A program made the translations under genes and the position numbers. From NCBI RefSeq assembly GCF_900114625.1, contig NZ_FOZL01000001.1:558001-622000 (forward strand): a stretch of DNA of 64,000 nucleotides. Direction: 5' to 3'. The stretch comes from Granulicella pectinivorans (GTDB lineage: Bacteria > Acidobacteriota > Terriglobia > Terriglobales > Acidobacteriaceae). Position 1 is the stretch's first letter. Every line of letters starts with the position of its first letter. Below the pieces are notes generated by a model that worked only from the letters and a program-made list of their open reading frames with translations, did no database searches and had not been told where the DNA came from. Positions 16,893 to 25,656 of this stretch are shown here, piece after piece.

Positions 16893-17915
16893 TCAGTCGC
16901 GGGGACGACGTTCCAGGGTGGCGGGGCGGCGCGGGGAGGGCTTGATGACATCGCGGTTTTCGGGGGCGGTGGGGTGAACCCCGAAGTCCCAGACGCCGAG
17001 ATTGACCTCTTTTTCGCTGATGATTTCCATGAGGGCGTACTCGCCGAAGAGCAGGGGCTGGGTGGGGGTGAGCTTCATCCAGTGGCCTCCGGGGAGGACC
17101 TCGGTGGTGGTTTCGACGACGTCCTCCTGACGCTTGACGGATCCTAATGCGCTGATTTTAAAGCTGGTAAGGATGCGAACGTCCTGACGGACGTCGGCCC
17201 GGACGATGACGTACTGGCTGTTGGGCGAGGCTCCGGAGGGGGTGACCGGGGCGTTGCCGGTGGCTCCGCGGGTGTCGACGACGAGGGGGGCGGAGCCGGT
17301 GGGGGCTCCAGCGTCTTCGCCAAGGGCGAGGTAGAGGGCAGGCTGGGCGACGTGCGCCTGGACAGCCGCGCGCTGGCCGCGCAGTTCGACGATTTGGTGC
17401 GAGGCGGACATGGGGTTGACGAGGCCTTTGAGGATGGAATGGCCTGTCTTCTTGTTCAGTTCGCCGCCATTTTGCGAGAGCGAAACGAGTTCGGGGGTGC
17501 CCTGAAAGGTATCGAGGAGAAGGACGGAGTCGGTGGTTTCGAGGCGGAGGTCGGGGGCGACTTCGGGGGTGCGGGAGAGGCGCTCGGTCTCTTCCCTGGC
17601 GAGTTCGGGGTCGAGCACGGGGGGCTTGCCTGCCTGTTCGGGGTCGTGCGCCTTCTCATAGCGTTTGGTGGCTTCGAGGTCGACAAGCGAGAGCGGGATC
17701 TCTTCGGTATCGCCACCGCGTTCGGCCGAGACGTAGATGACGGTGTCGCCCTGCACCTTGTAGCTCATGACGACTTGGTAGGAGCCGTCCTTGAGGATGA
17801 GGTGGGTGCGGTGCGAGGCAGACGGCTCGGCGTCGAGGGGCTTCCGCACCTGGGCTGGAGCGAGCGAGAAACAGGCAGCGAGGAAGGCTACGGAGAGAGG
17901 GCGAGCGAGCATCAT
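16893..17915 (-). CDS. Secreted protein of unknown function
   Basis: The 340-residue product has a signal peptide (MMLARPLSVAFLAACFSLAPAQ). The mature part begins with a short beta-rich segment containing HLILKDGSYQVVMSYKVQGDTVIYVS, then a charged linker, and a C-terminal region reading GHWMKLTPTQPLLFGEYALMEI. I do not recognise a named domain, though proteins with the 'ILKDGSYQ' opening are familiar from acidobacterial genomes. It stands alone. The 253 bp between it and the phosphate transporter gene hold no gene I can support. Confidence 0.65.
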   Translation of the reverse strand: MMLARPLSVAFLAACFSLAPAQVRKPLDAEPSASHRTHLILKDGSYQVVMSYKVQGDTVIYVSAERGGDTEEIPLSLVDLEATKRYEKAHDPEQAGKPPVLDPELAREETERLSRTPEVAPDLRLETTDSVLLLDTFQGTPELVSLSQNGGELNKKTGHSILKGLVNPMSASHQIVELRGQRAAVQAHVAQPALYLALGEDAGAPTGSAPLVVDTRGATGNAPVTPSGASPNSQYVIVRADVRQDVRILTSFKISALGSVKRQEDVVETTTEVLPGGHWMKLTPTQPLLFGEYALMEIISEKEVNLGVWDFGVHPTAPENRDVIKPSPRRPATLERRPRD

Positions 17916-18056
17916 AACGTTTCAGACTCCGCAGTTTAGACGCGCCTTGTTGGATCCGGACGCTTGATAAAAGAGGATAGCGCGCAGGCTGGCTTCGCTA
18001 ACGCGATTTTGTGGCTACGTAAAGTGTGTGCAAGACTGATATACAGGCCTTCGACT

Positions 18057-18476
18057 ATGAAGATGCGACTCCAACGCGGACGGAAGCGTACGGCACTGCC
18101 ACTCTGGCTGCGGCTGCTTGCGATCTTCTGCATTGGTTTGGTCAGCGTGGGCAGCACGGCGCAGGTATGCCATGCGCACGTGGACGCATTTGAAGCGAGC
18201 CTTCTGCAGGTCCATGTGGCAGGTCCCGTCCATGCGGTGGCCTATGACGCGACGAAGGATCCGGCGACCAAGCCGGACTCCGATTCCAGCTCCGCGGTCA
18301 ACTGCCCGCTTTGCGTGGCGATGCACTCCGCCCTGCCGGTAGCCGATGCGCTGCCGCAGGTGTCGATGGTCACACTGGCTACGCTCACGCGTGAAGCCGA
18401 TGGCATCGACCGGATGTTCTCCTGGCGGTTCGAGATGGCAAGCCGTCCTCCGCCAGCCGAGCGTACCCACGCTTAG
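18057..18476 (+). CDS. Exported CPLC-motif protein (DUF2946-like)
   Basis: A 139-residue protein with a basic N-terminus and one hydrophobic helix (about residues 18-35), followed by a periplasmic part containing AQVCHAH and NCPLCVAMHSALP. The CPLC motif and size resemble DUF2946 proteins, which in Proteobacteria often accompany TonB-dependent receptors for copper. Here too a TonB receptor begins 89 bases downstream. A metal-binding role is inferred from Cys/His placement and this context. The ATG at 18057 is chosen because the signal-like segment follows it. Confidence 0.55.
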   Translation: MKMRLQRGRKRTALPLWLRLLAIFCIGLVSVGSTAQVCHAHVDAFEASLLQVHVAGPVHAVAYDATKDPATKPDSDSSSAVNCPLCVAMHSALPVADALPQVSMVTLATLTREADGIDRMFSWRFEMASRPPPAERTHA

Positions 18477-18564
18477 CTGACGGCAGGTTTTTCTCCAGGT
18501 TTTCAAAGACTTTGAGTTCCTGCCATGGGTGTCCCTTGTTGCCTCACCTTCTCAGGAGTGCTCC

Positions 18565-21243
18565 ATGCATCGTGTTTCCTCTCTTTTTCTGTTGTCTTTG
18601 TTGTTTTTGACCTGCGGCCTTTCGCTCGCGCAGGGTACGTCGGGTGGTGTGAACGGCACAGTGGCCGATCCCACCGGCGCCGTGGTTGGTGACGCGGTCG
18701 TGACGATTGCCAACCCTGTGACCCTCTACACCCGCACCACCAAGTCCGATTCCGCCGGCGCCTTTCATTTCTACAACGTGCCCTACAACACCTATCGCAT
18801 TACTGTGGTGAGTGCCGGGTTCCAGAATGCGACGCAGAGTGTGACGATCAACTCCGCCGTGGCGATGACCCTGCCGGTGACGCTGGCGCTGGCTACTTCG
18901 TCGACTGTTGTCAACGTGGATGCGGGGTCGGATCTGATGGAGACCGACTCCAGCATGCACACGGATGTGGACAGGGCGACGATCGACAAGCTGCCGCTGA
19001 GCGGATCGAGCCAGTTGAGCGCGCTGGTGACACAGTCGACGCCGGGTGTTGCCTCGGACTCGAACGGCATGATCCACGGCCTGGGCGATCACGCGGAAAA
19101 CTCGTTCTCGCTCGATGGCCAGCCGATCACGGACCAGCAGAGCAAGGCCTTCTCGAACCAGATTCCGGCAGATGCCGTGCAATCGCTGGAGGTGATCGAT
19201 GGCGCTCCGCCGGCGGAGTTTGGCGACAAGACCAGCCTCGTCATCAAGGTGACGACGCGCTCCGGGCAGGGCGTGACGAAGCCAACCGGATCGATTTCCG
19301 CCTCGTACGGGTCGTTCGGGACATCGGAGCTCTCGGGCAATGTCGCGTGGGGCACAGAGAAGTTCGGCAACTTTATTGCGGCCAGCGGCATGAACTCCGG
19401 CCGCTTCCTCGATCCGGGTGAATTTTCGGTCTTCCACGACAAGGGAAACCTCATCAACTTCTTCGACCGCGCGGACTACCAGTTCTCGGATGTCAGCTCG
19501 GTCCATACCAATGTGCAGTTCACTCGCTCTTGGTTCCAGACACCGAATACCTACGACACGCTGAATGTAGGTGTGGTGGATCCGGTGCAGGGATTGCCAG
19601 TGGGCCAAGCGGACCAGAAGTCGAAGATCGAGACGGTGCTGTTTGCGCCAACCTACACGCGCACCCTCTCGAGCGACGCGGTGTGGAACTTTGCCCCGTA
19701 TATGCGGCGCGATTCGTACCAGTACTACCCAAGCGCCAACCCGTTTGCGGACCTTGGGCCGATCCAGCAGGAGACGGTGGGCCAGCAGAGGTCGCTGTTG
19801 AACGCGGGCGTTCACTCGGACCTTTCGTATGCGAAGGGCGCGCACAACATCAAGATCGGCGGGATGTATCAGCAGACGTTCCTGCGGGAGAACGACCAGA
19901 TCGGGCTCGTGGACTACAAGCTGAACGCGCCCTGCCTTGATCAGAATCTGAACCCGATTCCAGGCACCGGCAACGGCGTGTGCGTGTTTACGAATCCGAA
20001 CTATAACCCGATTCTGGCCCCATATGACCTGACGCGCGGCGGCGGAGAGTATCGTTACCACGGGCAGACAGACGTGAAGCAACTGGCTCTCTATGCTCAG
20101 GACCAGATCACGCTCGGCAACTTCCTGATGAACGTTGGTCTGCGCGGCGACTTCTACAACGGCCTCGCCATCCAACGGCAGGCCGAGCCTCGGCTGGGCA
20201 TGAGCTACAACATCAAGGCGACTCATACGGTGTTGCGCGCCTCCTATGCCCGCGCGCAGGAGACGCCCTTCAACGAGAACCTCGTCCTTTCGAGCCGTGG
20301 ATGCAACGATGCTGTGATCCAAGCGGTCTTCGAGACGCTGGGCTCATGCAATCCAGCCTCCTTCAACCCGGGCTTCCGGAACGAGATTCACGCCGGGTTG
20401 CAGCAGGGCATCGGCAAGCATGTCGTTCTCGGCGGCGACTATATCTGGAAGTACACGCACAACGCTTACGACTTCAGCGTGCTGGGCGCAACGCCGATCA
20501 CGTTTCCGATCGAGTGGCACAACTCGAAGATCCCGGGCTTCGCGCTGAAGGCGAACCTGACGGATGTGAAGGGATTGTCGGCCTACGTCATCATGAGTTC
20601 GGTGGCGGCACGCTTCTTCAATCCGCAGATCGGCGGCGTGGGCGCGACCGTCAGCACGCCGGGCGGACTGCCCTTCCGCATCGACCACGACGAACGCTTC
20701 AACCAGACGACGCACATCCAGTACGCGCTTCCGTTCAAGAAGAGTCTCTGGTACGGGTTCAGCTGGCGCTTCGACAGCGGTCTGGTGGCGGGCTCCGCGC
20801 CCTGCTACAACGCGACCGGCGCAAACAGCCTGTGCACGCCGAACTCGATCCTGATCAACGGTCAGCCGGGGATCGATCTCAGCTCGCTGACGCCGGACCA
20901 GGAGTTTCAGGAGGGGCTGGTCTGCAACGGAGTGAAGGCAACTCCGTACTCGGGCTTCCAGAACTGCCTGGCCAGCCAGTTGACCTCAAACCTGGTGAAG
21001 ATTCCGGCGATCAACACGGAGGACGACGACAAGAATCCTCCGCGGATTCAGTCGAGAAGTCTCTTCGACATGGCGCTGGGCGACGATAACCTGTTCAACA
21101 CGGACAAGCACAAGATCGGATTGCGGGTCTCGGCGGTGAACGTGACGAACAAGTATGCGCTGTATAACTTTCTGTCGACGTTCTCGGGTACGCACTATGT
21201 GACGCCGCGAGCGGTGACGGCGGAGTTGAGCTACAACTTCTAA
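18565..21243 (+). CDS. TonB-dependent receptor with N-terminal carboxypeptidase-regulatory domain
   Basis: An 892-residue outer-membrane protein. It has a signal peptide (ending SLAQ), an Ig-like carboxypeptidase-regulatory domain (about residues 27-110, GTVADPTGAVVGDAVVTI), a plug domain (about 120-230, NSFSLDGQPITDQQSK) and a long beta-barrel ending in ELSYNF, the aromatic C-terminus needed for Bam insertion. CAGGAG lies 7 bases before the ATG. The organisation is that of the Oar-like receptors abundant in Acidobacteriota. The substrate is unknown; the adjacent CPLC-motif protein suggests a metal or metal complex. A clean terminator follows. Confidence 0.92.
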   Translation: MHRVSSLFLLSLLFLTCGLSLAQGTSGGVNGTVADPTGAVVGDAVVTIANPVTLYTRTTKSDSAGAFHFYNVPYNTYRITVVSAGFQNATQSVTINSAVAMTLPVTLALATSSTVVNVDAGSDLMETDSSMHTDVDRATIDKLPLSGSSQLSALVTQSTPGVASDSNGMIHGLGDHAENSFSLDGQPITDQQSKAFSNQIPADAVQSLEVIDGAPPAEFGDKTSLVIKVTTRSGQGVTKPTGSISASYGSFGTSELSGNVAWGTEKFGNFIAASGMNSGRFLDPGEFSVFHDKGNLINFFDRADYQFSDVSSVHTNVQFTRSWFQTPNTYDTLNVGVVDPVQGLPVGQADQKSKIETVLFAPTYTRTLSSDAVWNFAPYMRRDSYQYYPSANPFADLGPIQQETVGQQRSLLNAGVHSDLSYAKGAHNIKIGGMYQQTFLRENDQIGLVDYKLNAPCLDQNLNPIPGTGNGVCVFTNPNYNPILAPYDLTRGGGEYRYHGQTDVKQLALYAQDQITLGNFLMNVGLRGDFYNGLAIQRQAEPRLGMSYNIKATHTVLRASYARAQETPFNENLVLSSRGCNDAVIQAVFETLGSCNPASFNPGFRNEIHAGLQQGIGKHVVLGGDYIWKYTHNAYDFSVLGATPITFPIEWHNSKIPGFALKANLTDVKGLSAYVIMSSVAARFFNPQIGGVGATVSTPGGLPFRIDHDERFNQTTHIQYALPFKKSLWYGFSWRFDSGLVAGSAPCYNATGANSLCTPNSILINGQPGIDLSSLTPDQEFQEGLVCNGVKATPYSGFQNCLASQLTSNLVKIPAINTEDDDKNPPRIQSRSLFDMALGDDNLFNTDKHKIGLRVSAVNVTNKYALYNFLSTFSGTHYVTPRAVTAELSYNF

Positions 21244-21258
21244 CCCTGATGGTTGGAG

Positions 21259-21287
21259 GCGGCCTTCGGCTTCATGCCGGAGGCCGC
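21259..21287 (+). terminator. Rho-independent terminator of the TonB receptor gene
   Basis: Stem GCGGCCTTCGGC / GCCGGAGGCCGC, short loop, then TTTTTC, 16 bases after the stop codon. Confidence 0.9.
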
Positions 21288-21327
21288 TTTTTCTTGCGCT
21301 CGCGGAAACGAGTAGACTGAGTTGCCT

Positions 21328-22590
21328 ATGAGCAGAATGGCGTTTTCGCGACGGAATTTTCTATCGACGGGTGTGGTTGCGGGGGGAGCGGCGTGGCTGA
21401 CTCCCGGGCTCTCTGGGGCGCAAAGCGCGCAGGCAAAGCCCGATCGCGGACAGTGGATCGACTGGGTGGAGAAGGTGTCGGAGCCAGTACTCTCCGCGCT
21501 AAGCCAGCGCGCGTTGCGGAAGCGGATGCCGGTCGAGGCTGTAAAAGGACATGAGGCGGATCGCGCTGTCGGATCGCAGCTGGAGGCGTTTGGGCGGCTG
21601 TTCTGCGGGATTGCGCCATGGCTGGAGCTGGAGCCTTCGGCGGGGGAGCCGGCACGAGAGACGGCGTTGCGGACGAAGTTCCGGGGGTGGGCGCAGGAGG
21701 GTATCGCCTCCGCGGTCGATCCGAAGTCGCCGGACTATATGCGGTTTGGGGAGTCAGCGCAGACGGTGGTGGATGCTTCGTTCCTTTGCCTGGCGATGCT
21801 GCGGGCTCCGAAGCAGATGCTGGGGTCGATGACGGCTACGACAAAGGCGCGGTTGGTGACCGCGCTGGAGGTGCAGCGAACGGTGATGCCGGGGTTCAAC
21901 AACTGGCTTCTGTTCTCGGCGATGGATGAGGTTCTGCTCAGGCGGCTGGGGGTTTTCTGGGACCGGATGCGCGTGGACTATGCGCTGCGGGAGCATGCGA
22001 GTTGGTATGTGGGCGACGGCATCTATGGGGATGGTCCGCACTACCATGCGGACAACTACAACAGCTATGTGATTCAGCCGTATCTGCTGGCCGTGATGGA
22101 CGAGGTAAAAGACGAGGCGACGTCGTGGCGGGAGATGGCGGAGCCGATCCGGGAGAGGGCGCGGCGGTATGCAGCGATCCAGGAGAGGATGATCTCACCG
22201 GAAGGGACGTTTCCGGTGCTGGGGCGGTCCATCTGCTATCGGGCCGGGGCGTTTCATCTGCTGGGGGATGTGGCTCGGCGAGGAATGCTGCCGGAGGGAG
22301 TGACTCCGGCGCAGGTGCGAGGCGCAATGACGGCGGTGCAGGCGAAGACGCTGGGAGCTCCCGGTACGTTCGATGAGAACGGTTGGCTGCGGATCGGGCT
22401 GGCTGGGCATCAGCCTTCTCTGGGCGAGGTCTACATCTCCACGGGGAGTTTGTATCTGTGTAGCTTTGCGTGGCTACCGCTGGGGCTCGCGCCAAGCGAC
22501 CCGTTCTGGAGCGGGGCGGCGGTGGACTGGACGCAGAGGAAGGTTTGGGCGGGCGGGGATTTATTGGCGGATCACGCTCTGGGTGGATAA
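21328..22590 (+). CDS. Tat-exported DUF2264 family protein
   Basis: A 420-residue protein with a twin-arginine signal (SRRNFLSTG, then a hydrophobic Ala/Gly stretch ending SGAQ). The body matches DUF2264: an early LEAFGRLFCGIAPWLEL segment, FNNWLLFSAMDE in the middle, and YGDGPHYHADNYNSYVIQPY. The domain is an alpha/alpha toroid type found in polysaccharide-utilising bacteria, so a glycan-related function is likely but unproven. The ATG at 21328 is preferred to a TTG six bases upstream. Confidence 0.85.
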   Translation: MSRMAFSRRNFLSTGVVAGGAAWLTPGLSGAQSAQAKPDRGQWIDWVEKVSEPVLSALSQRALRKRMPVEAVKGHEADRAVGSQLEAFGRLFCGIAPWLELEPSAGEPARETALRTKFRGWAQEGIASAVDPKSPDYMRFGESAQTVVDASFLCLAMLRAPKQMLGSMTATTKARLVTALEVQRTVMPGFNNWLLFSAMDEVLLRRLGVFWDRMRVDYALREHASWYVGDGIYGDGPHYHADNYNSYVIQPYLLAVMDEVKDEATSWREMAEPIRERARRYAAIQERMISPEGTFPVLGRSICYRAGAFHLLGDVARRGMLPEGVTPAQVRGAMTAVQAKTLGAPGTFDENGWLRIGLAGHQPSLGEVYISTGSLYLCSFAWLPLGLAPSDPFWSGAAVDWTQRKVWAGGDLLADHALGG

Positions 22591-22695
22591 GGTTTCGCAT
22601 TCGCCATCGCTCAGCGGCGCTGACCCACACTGCAGAAGCGAGATGCAGGTCAGCGATTCGCAGCCGATTCCCGGTTTCACCGATAGGATGAATGG

Positions 22696-23658
22696 ATGCC
22701 CTTCAGCCGCTTCTCGAGCAGCGCCCCGAAGAGCCGTATCCTCATTGCGTTCGCTTGCGTGTACCTCTTCTGGGGGTCGACGTACCTGGCCATGCGGATC
22801 GGCGTCGAGGTGCTTCCGCCGTTTTTGCTGGCTGCGGTCCGGTACTGTATCTCGGGACCTCTGTTGCTGTTGATTTGTCTGGCGCAAGGGGAGCGGATTC
22901 GTCCGTATGGGTCCCGGGAGTTCTGGACGCTGGGGCTGATCGGCGTGCTGATGCTGTGCGGGGGGAACACGACCGTGATCTGGGCGGAGCAGTGGCTGCC
23001 AACCGGGCTGGCGGCCCTGCTGGTCGCTTCGATTCCGCTGTATGCGGCGCTCATCGAGGTTGTGCGACCCCATGGAGACGGGCTCAGGGCGCGGGGCTGG
23101 GTGGGCATCCTGGTGGGCTTTGGGGGAATCGTGCTTCTGCTGTGGCCGAAGCTTCGGTTGGGGATCACCGGGGACGCGCGGCAGATTGTCGCGGCGGTGG
23201 TGGTGCTGGCCGGGACGCTCTGCTGGACGATTGCATCGGTGATTCAGCGGCGCGTGAAGATCGGGGTCAGCGGGTTTGCGGCGGCCGGTTGGCAGATGTG
23301 TTTCGCGGGCTTCGTCAATACGCTCCTGATGGTGGGGTCGCGGGGCTGGCATGGGGCGCGGTGGGGTGTGCAGGCTTGGGGATCGATTGCGTGGCTGGTG
23401 GTGTGTGGGTCGCTGATTACGTACTCGGCGTACATCTACCTGCTGGACAACGTGGCGGTGTCGAAGGTAGCGACGTACGCGTATGTGAACCCGGTGATCG
23501 CGGTCATGCTGGGAGCGGTGGCGCTGCACGAGCGGCTGGTAGGCGTGGAATGGCTGGGGATGGCGGCAATTCTGGTGGCTGTGTTTCTGATTACGCGCTC
23601 AAACCGCGCGCCCGAGGTTGATCGCGAGATCACGGCTCTGCCCGCCGACCAGGCATAG
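22696..23658 (+). CDS. EamA-family (drug/metabolite) transporter
   Basis: A 320-residue protein with ten predicted hydrophobic helices in two EamA repeats. The first repeat opens with ACVYLFWGSTYLAMRIG and contains ALLVASIPLYAALIE; the second contains YVNPVIAVMLGAVALHERL, the standard end of this fold. It is closest in appearance to the YedA/RhaT group of exporters. Substrate unknown. It is preceded by the DUF2264 gene and followed by a long palindrome. Confidence 0.9.
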   Translation: MPFSRFSSSAPKSRILIAFACVYLFWGSTYLAMRIGVEVLPPFLLAAVRYCISGPLLLLICLAQGERIRPYGSREFWTLGLIGVLMLCGGNTTVIWAEQWLPTGLAALLVASIPLYAALIEVVRPHGDGLRARGWVGILVGFGGIVLLLWPKLRLGITGDARQIVAAVVVLAGTLCWTIASVIQRRVKIGVSGFAAAGWQMCFAGFVNTLLMVGSRGWHGARWGVQAWGSIAWLVVCGSLITYSAYIYLLDNVAVSKVATYAYVNPVIAVMLGAVALHERLVGVEWLGMAAILVAVFLITRSNRAPEVDREITALPADQA

Positions 23659-23678
23659 TGGATGGCGGCGGCAAAAAC

Positions 23679-23710
23679 AGGGAAATCCGGGCCCGGGCCC
23701 GGATTTCCCT
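23679..23710. terminator. Perfect 32-bp palindrome, probable bidirectional terminator
   Basis: AGGGAAATCCGGGCCC is followed directly by its exact reverse complement, with no loop. On the minus strand it is followed by GTTTTTG, which would suit termination of the small gene at 23746; on the plus strand it follows the EamA gene by 20 bases. Confidence 0.6.
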
Positions 23711-23745
23711 GAGAAACGTACCGCAGTGCAACAACCGAATCTTAT

Positions 23746-24012
23746 TTAGTCGCCTCGGGTGAGAACTTTGTGGATGGATTGGACGGTGACACTGGTGCCG
23801 CAGAGGCAGGCTCGGAGGCGGACGGCCTCTTCGATCTGCGCGGCCACGAGCTGGGCCTGACGGCGCTGGTGAGCGGGCGAGAGGAGATCCGCAATCAGGA
23901 GTGAATCTTCATGGGCGTCGCGTTCGAGACGCTCAATCCGGGCGAGAACGGCATCCCGAAAGCGTCCGCTGATCTCAAAGTAATGCTGGTCCGACAAGAT
24001 TTCTCTTCCCAT
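23746..24012 (-). CDS. Small helical protein of unknown function
   Basis: An 88-residue soluble protein predicted mostly helical (RFRDAVLARIERLERDAHED..., RRQAQLVAAQIEEAVRLRACL). GGGAG lies about 10 bases upstream of the ATG at 24012. It follows tsaD and cysS on the same strand with an 87-bp gap to cysS and is likely the last gene of that unit. No family recognised. Confidence 0.5.
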   Translation of the reverse strand: MGREILSDQHYFEISGRFRDAVLARIERLERDAHEDSLLIADLLSPAHQRRQAQLVAAQIEEAVRLRACLCGTSVTVQSIHKVLTRGD

Positions 24013-24099
24013 GGCTCATGCTCCCTCAATCTGTGCCGATAGTACGGCGCGAAGGGCGGAAGCGAAAGAGTACGGGGGTGCATTACTCCGGTGTGGACG

Positions 24100-25596
24100 T
24101 TACTTGCGTGACCACTCCGTCCCGGTAGGACCATCCTTGAGGAGAATTCCCTTGGTGAGGAGATCGTTGCGGATAGCGTCGGACTTGGCGAAGTTGCGCT
24201 GTTTTTTGGCAAGTGCGCGGTCGGCGATGAGGGCTTCGATGGCGGCGTCCGAGAGCGAGAGGGCTGCGATGAGCGTGGGGTCGGCCTGGTCGAGGCGGCC
24301 TTCCTTTTCTGCCCAGGCGAGCGCGGCGCGGGTGAGGTCGGCGTCGTTGTCTTCGAGGACGGCGAAGACCGCTTCGAAGAGGCGCAGGACATCAAGCGCG
24401 GCGTCGGCCTCAGCGCGATAGAGCGCGTTCGAGTCTGCGGCGGAGTTGACCGCGCGGACCATATCGAAGATGGCGGAGAGGGCATCGGCGGTGTTGAGGT
24501 CGTTCGACAGGGCGGCGGTGTAGGCAGCGCTGGACTTCGCGATCTGCTCGGCTAGCGAGGGGTTCGCGCCTTCGGCGGGCCAGGTGCCCTTGAGGATGCG
24601 CTGATAGAAGGTGCGAAGGCGCTCGATCGCGTTGGTCGACTGGGTGAGGCCGTCGAAGGTGAAGTTGAGCTGGTGGCGGTAGGGCACGCTGATGAGGAGG
24701 AGGCGGATGGCCGAGGCGCGATAGCCCTTGAGGAGCAGATCGCGGAGGGTATAGAAGTTGCCCTCGGACTTGGACATCTTGCGGCCTTCGACGAGCAGGA
24801 AGCGGACATGCATCCAGTGGCGGGCGAAGGTGGTGCCGGAGGCGGATTCGGACTGGGCGATCTCGTTCTCGTGGTGCGGGAACATGAGGTCTTCGCCACC
24901 GGCGTGGAGGTCGAAGGAGTCGCCGAGGAGGCTGGTGGCCATGGCGGAGCACTCGATGTGCCAGCCGGGGCGTCCGGAGCCGAGGGCTGTCTCCCAGGCG
25001 GGCTCGAGGGTTCCGTCGGGGGCGGCTTTGACGGCCTTCCAGAGGGCAAAGTCCCGAGCCGCGTCCTTGTCGTACTCGTCGAGGTCGACGCGGGCTCCGT
25101 CTTCGATGGACTCGAGGTCCTTCTTGGCGAGCTTGCCGTAGTCGGTGTCCTTGGCGATGCGGAAGTACCAGGAGCCGTCTTCTGCCTGGTAGGCGAAGTC
25201 CTTGGCGGCGAGACGCTCAATGAGGGAGACCATCTCGGGGATGTGCTCGGTGGCGCGGGGCAGATGCTCGGGGCGCTGAACGCCGAGAGAGTCGAGATCC
25301 TCGAAGAAGGCATCTTCGAACTTCCGGGTGTACTCGGCCATGGGCTTCTGGGCGGCGGCGGCGTTGCGGATAATCTTGTCGTCGACGTCGGTGATGTTCA
25401 TGACGTGGTTGACGGGCATGCCGAGCTGCTTGACGAAGCGGCGCAGCACATCCACATGCAGGAAGGTGCGGAAGTTGCCGATGTGGCCGTAGTCGTAGAC
25501 GGTGGGGCCGCAGGCGTACATGCGGAGTTCGGGGGCACCGATGGGCGAGAGTGTTTCGAGTTTGCCGGAGAGGGTGTTGAAGAGTTCTAGAGGCAC
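24100..25596 (-). CDS. cysS: Cysteinyl-tRNA synthetase
   Basis: Class I synthetase for tRNA-Cys. The zinc ligands (CGPTVYDYGHIGN, ECSAM, HHENE) and HIGH signature are present in the N-terminal half, and the KMSKS loop reads RKMSKSEGN (about residue 275). 498 residues, somewhat longer than E. coli CysRS (461). The frame begins at a GTG at 25596; no ATG fits the conserved N-terminus better. tsaD is 60 bases upstream on the same strand. Confidence 0.96.
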   Translation of the reverse strand: MPLELFNTLSGKLETLSPIGAPELRMYACGPTVYDYGHIGNFRTFLHVDVLRRFVKQLGMPVNHVMNITDVDDKIIRNAAAAQKPMAEYTRKFEDAFFEDLDSLGVQRPEHLPRATEHIPEMVSLIERLAAKDFAYQAEDGSWYFRIAKDTDYGKLAKKDLESIEDGARVDLDEYDKDAARDFALWKAVKAAPDGTLEPAWETALGSGRPGWHIECSAMATSLLGDSFDLHAGGEDLMFPHHENEIAQSESASGTTFARHWMHVRFLLVEGRKMSKSEGNFYTLRDLLLKGYRASAIRLLLISVPYRHQLNFTFDGLTQSTNAIERLRTFYQRILKGTWPAEGANPSLAEQIAKSSAAYTAALSNDLNTADALSAIFDMVRAVNSAADSNALYRAEADAALDVLRLFEAVFAVLEDNDADLTRAALAWAEKEGRLDQADPTLIAALSLSDAAIEALIADRALAKKQRNFAKSDAIRNDLLTKGILLKDGPTGTEWSRK

Positions 25597-25656
25597 GCTT
25601 TATTTTTCCCGCTGCGGGCGACGCGCGCCTTGCAGATTGCTTTCTTTCGCTTGATT

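Noticed and set aside
18544..20322. 592-codon minus-strand open frame opposite the TonB receptor
   Set aside because: Antisense to a clear receptor gene, Arg/Val-rich, no recognisable motif.
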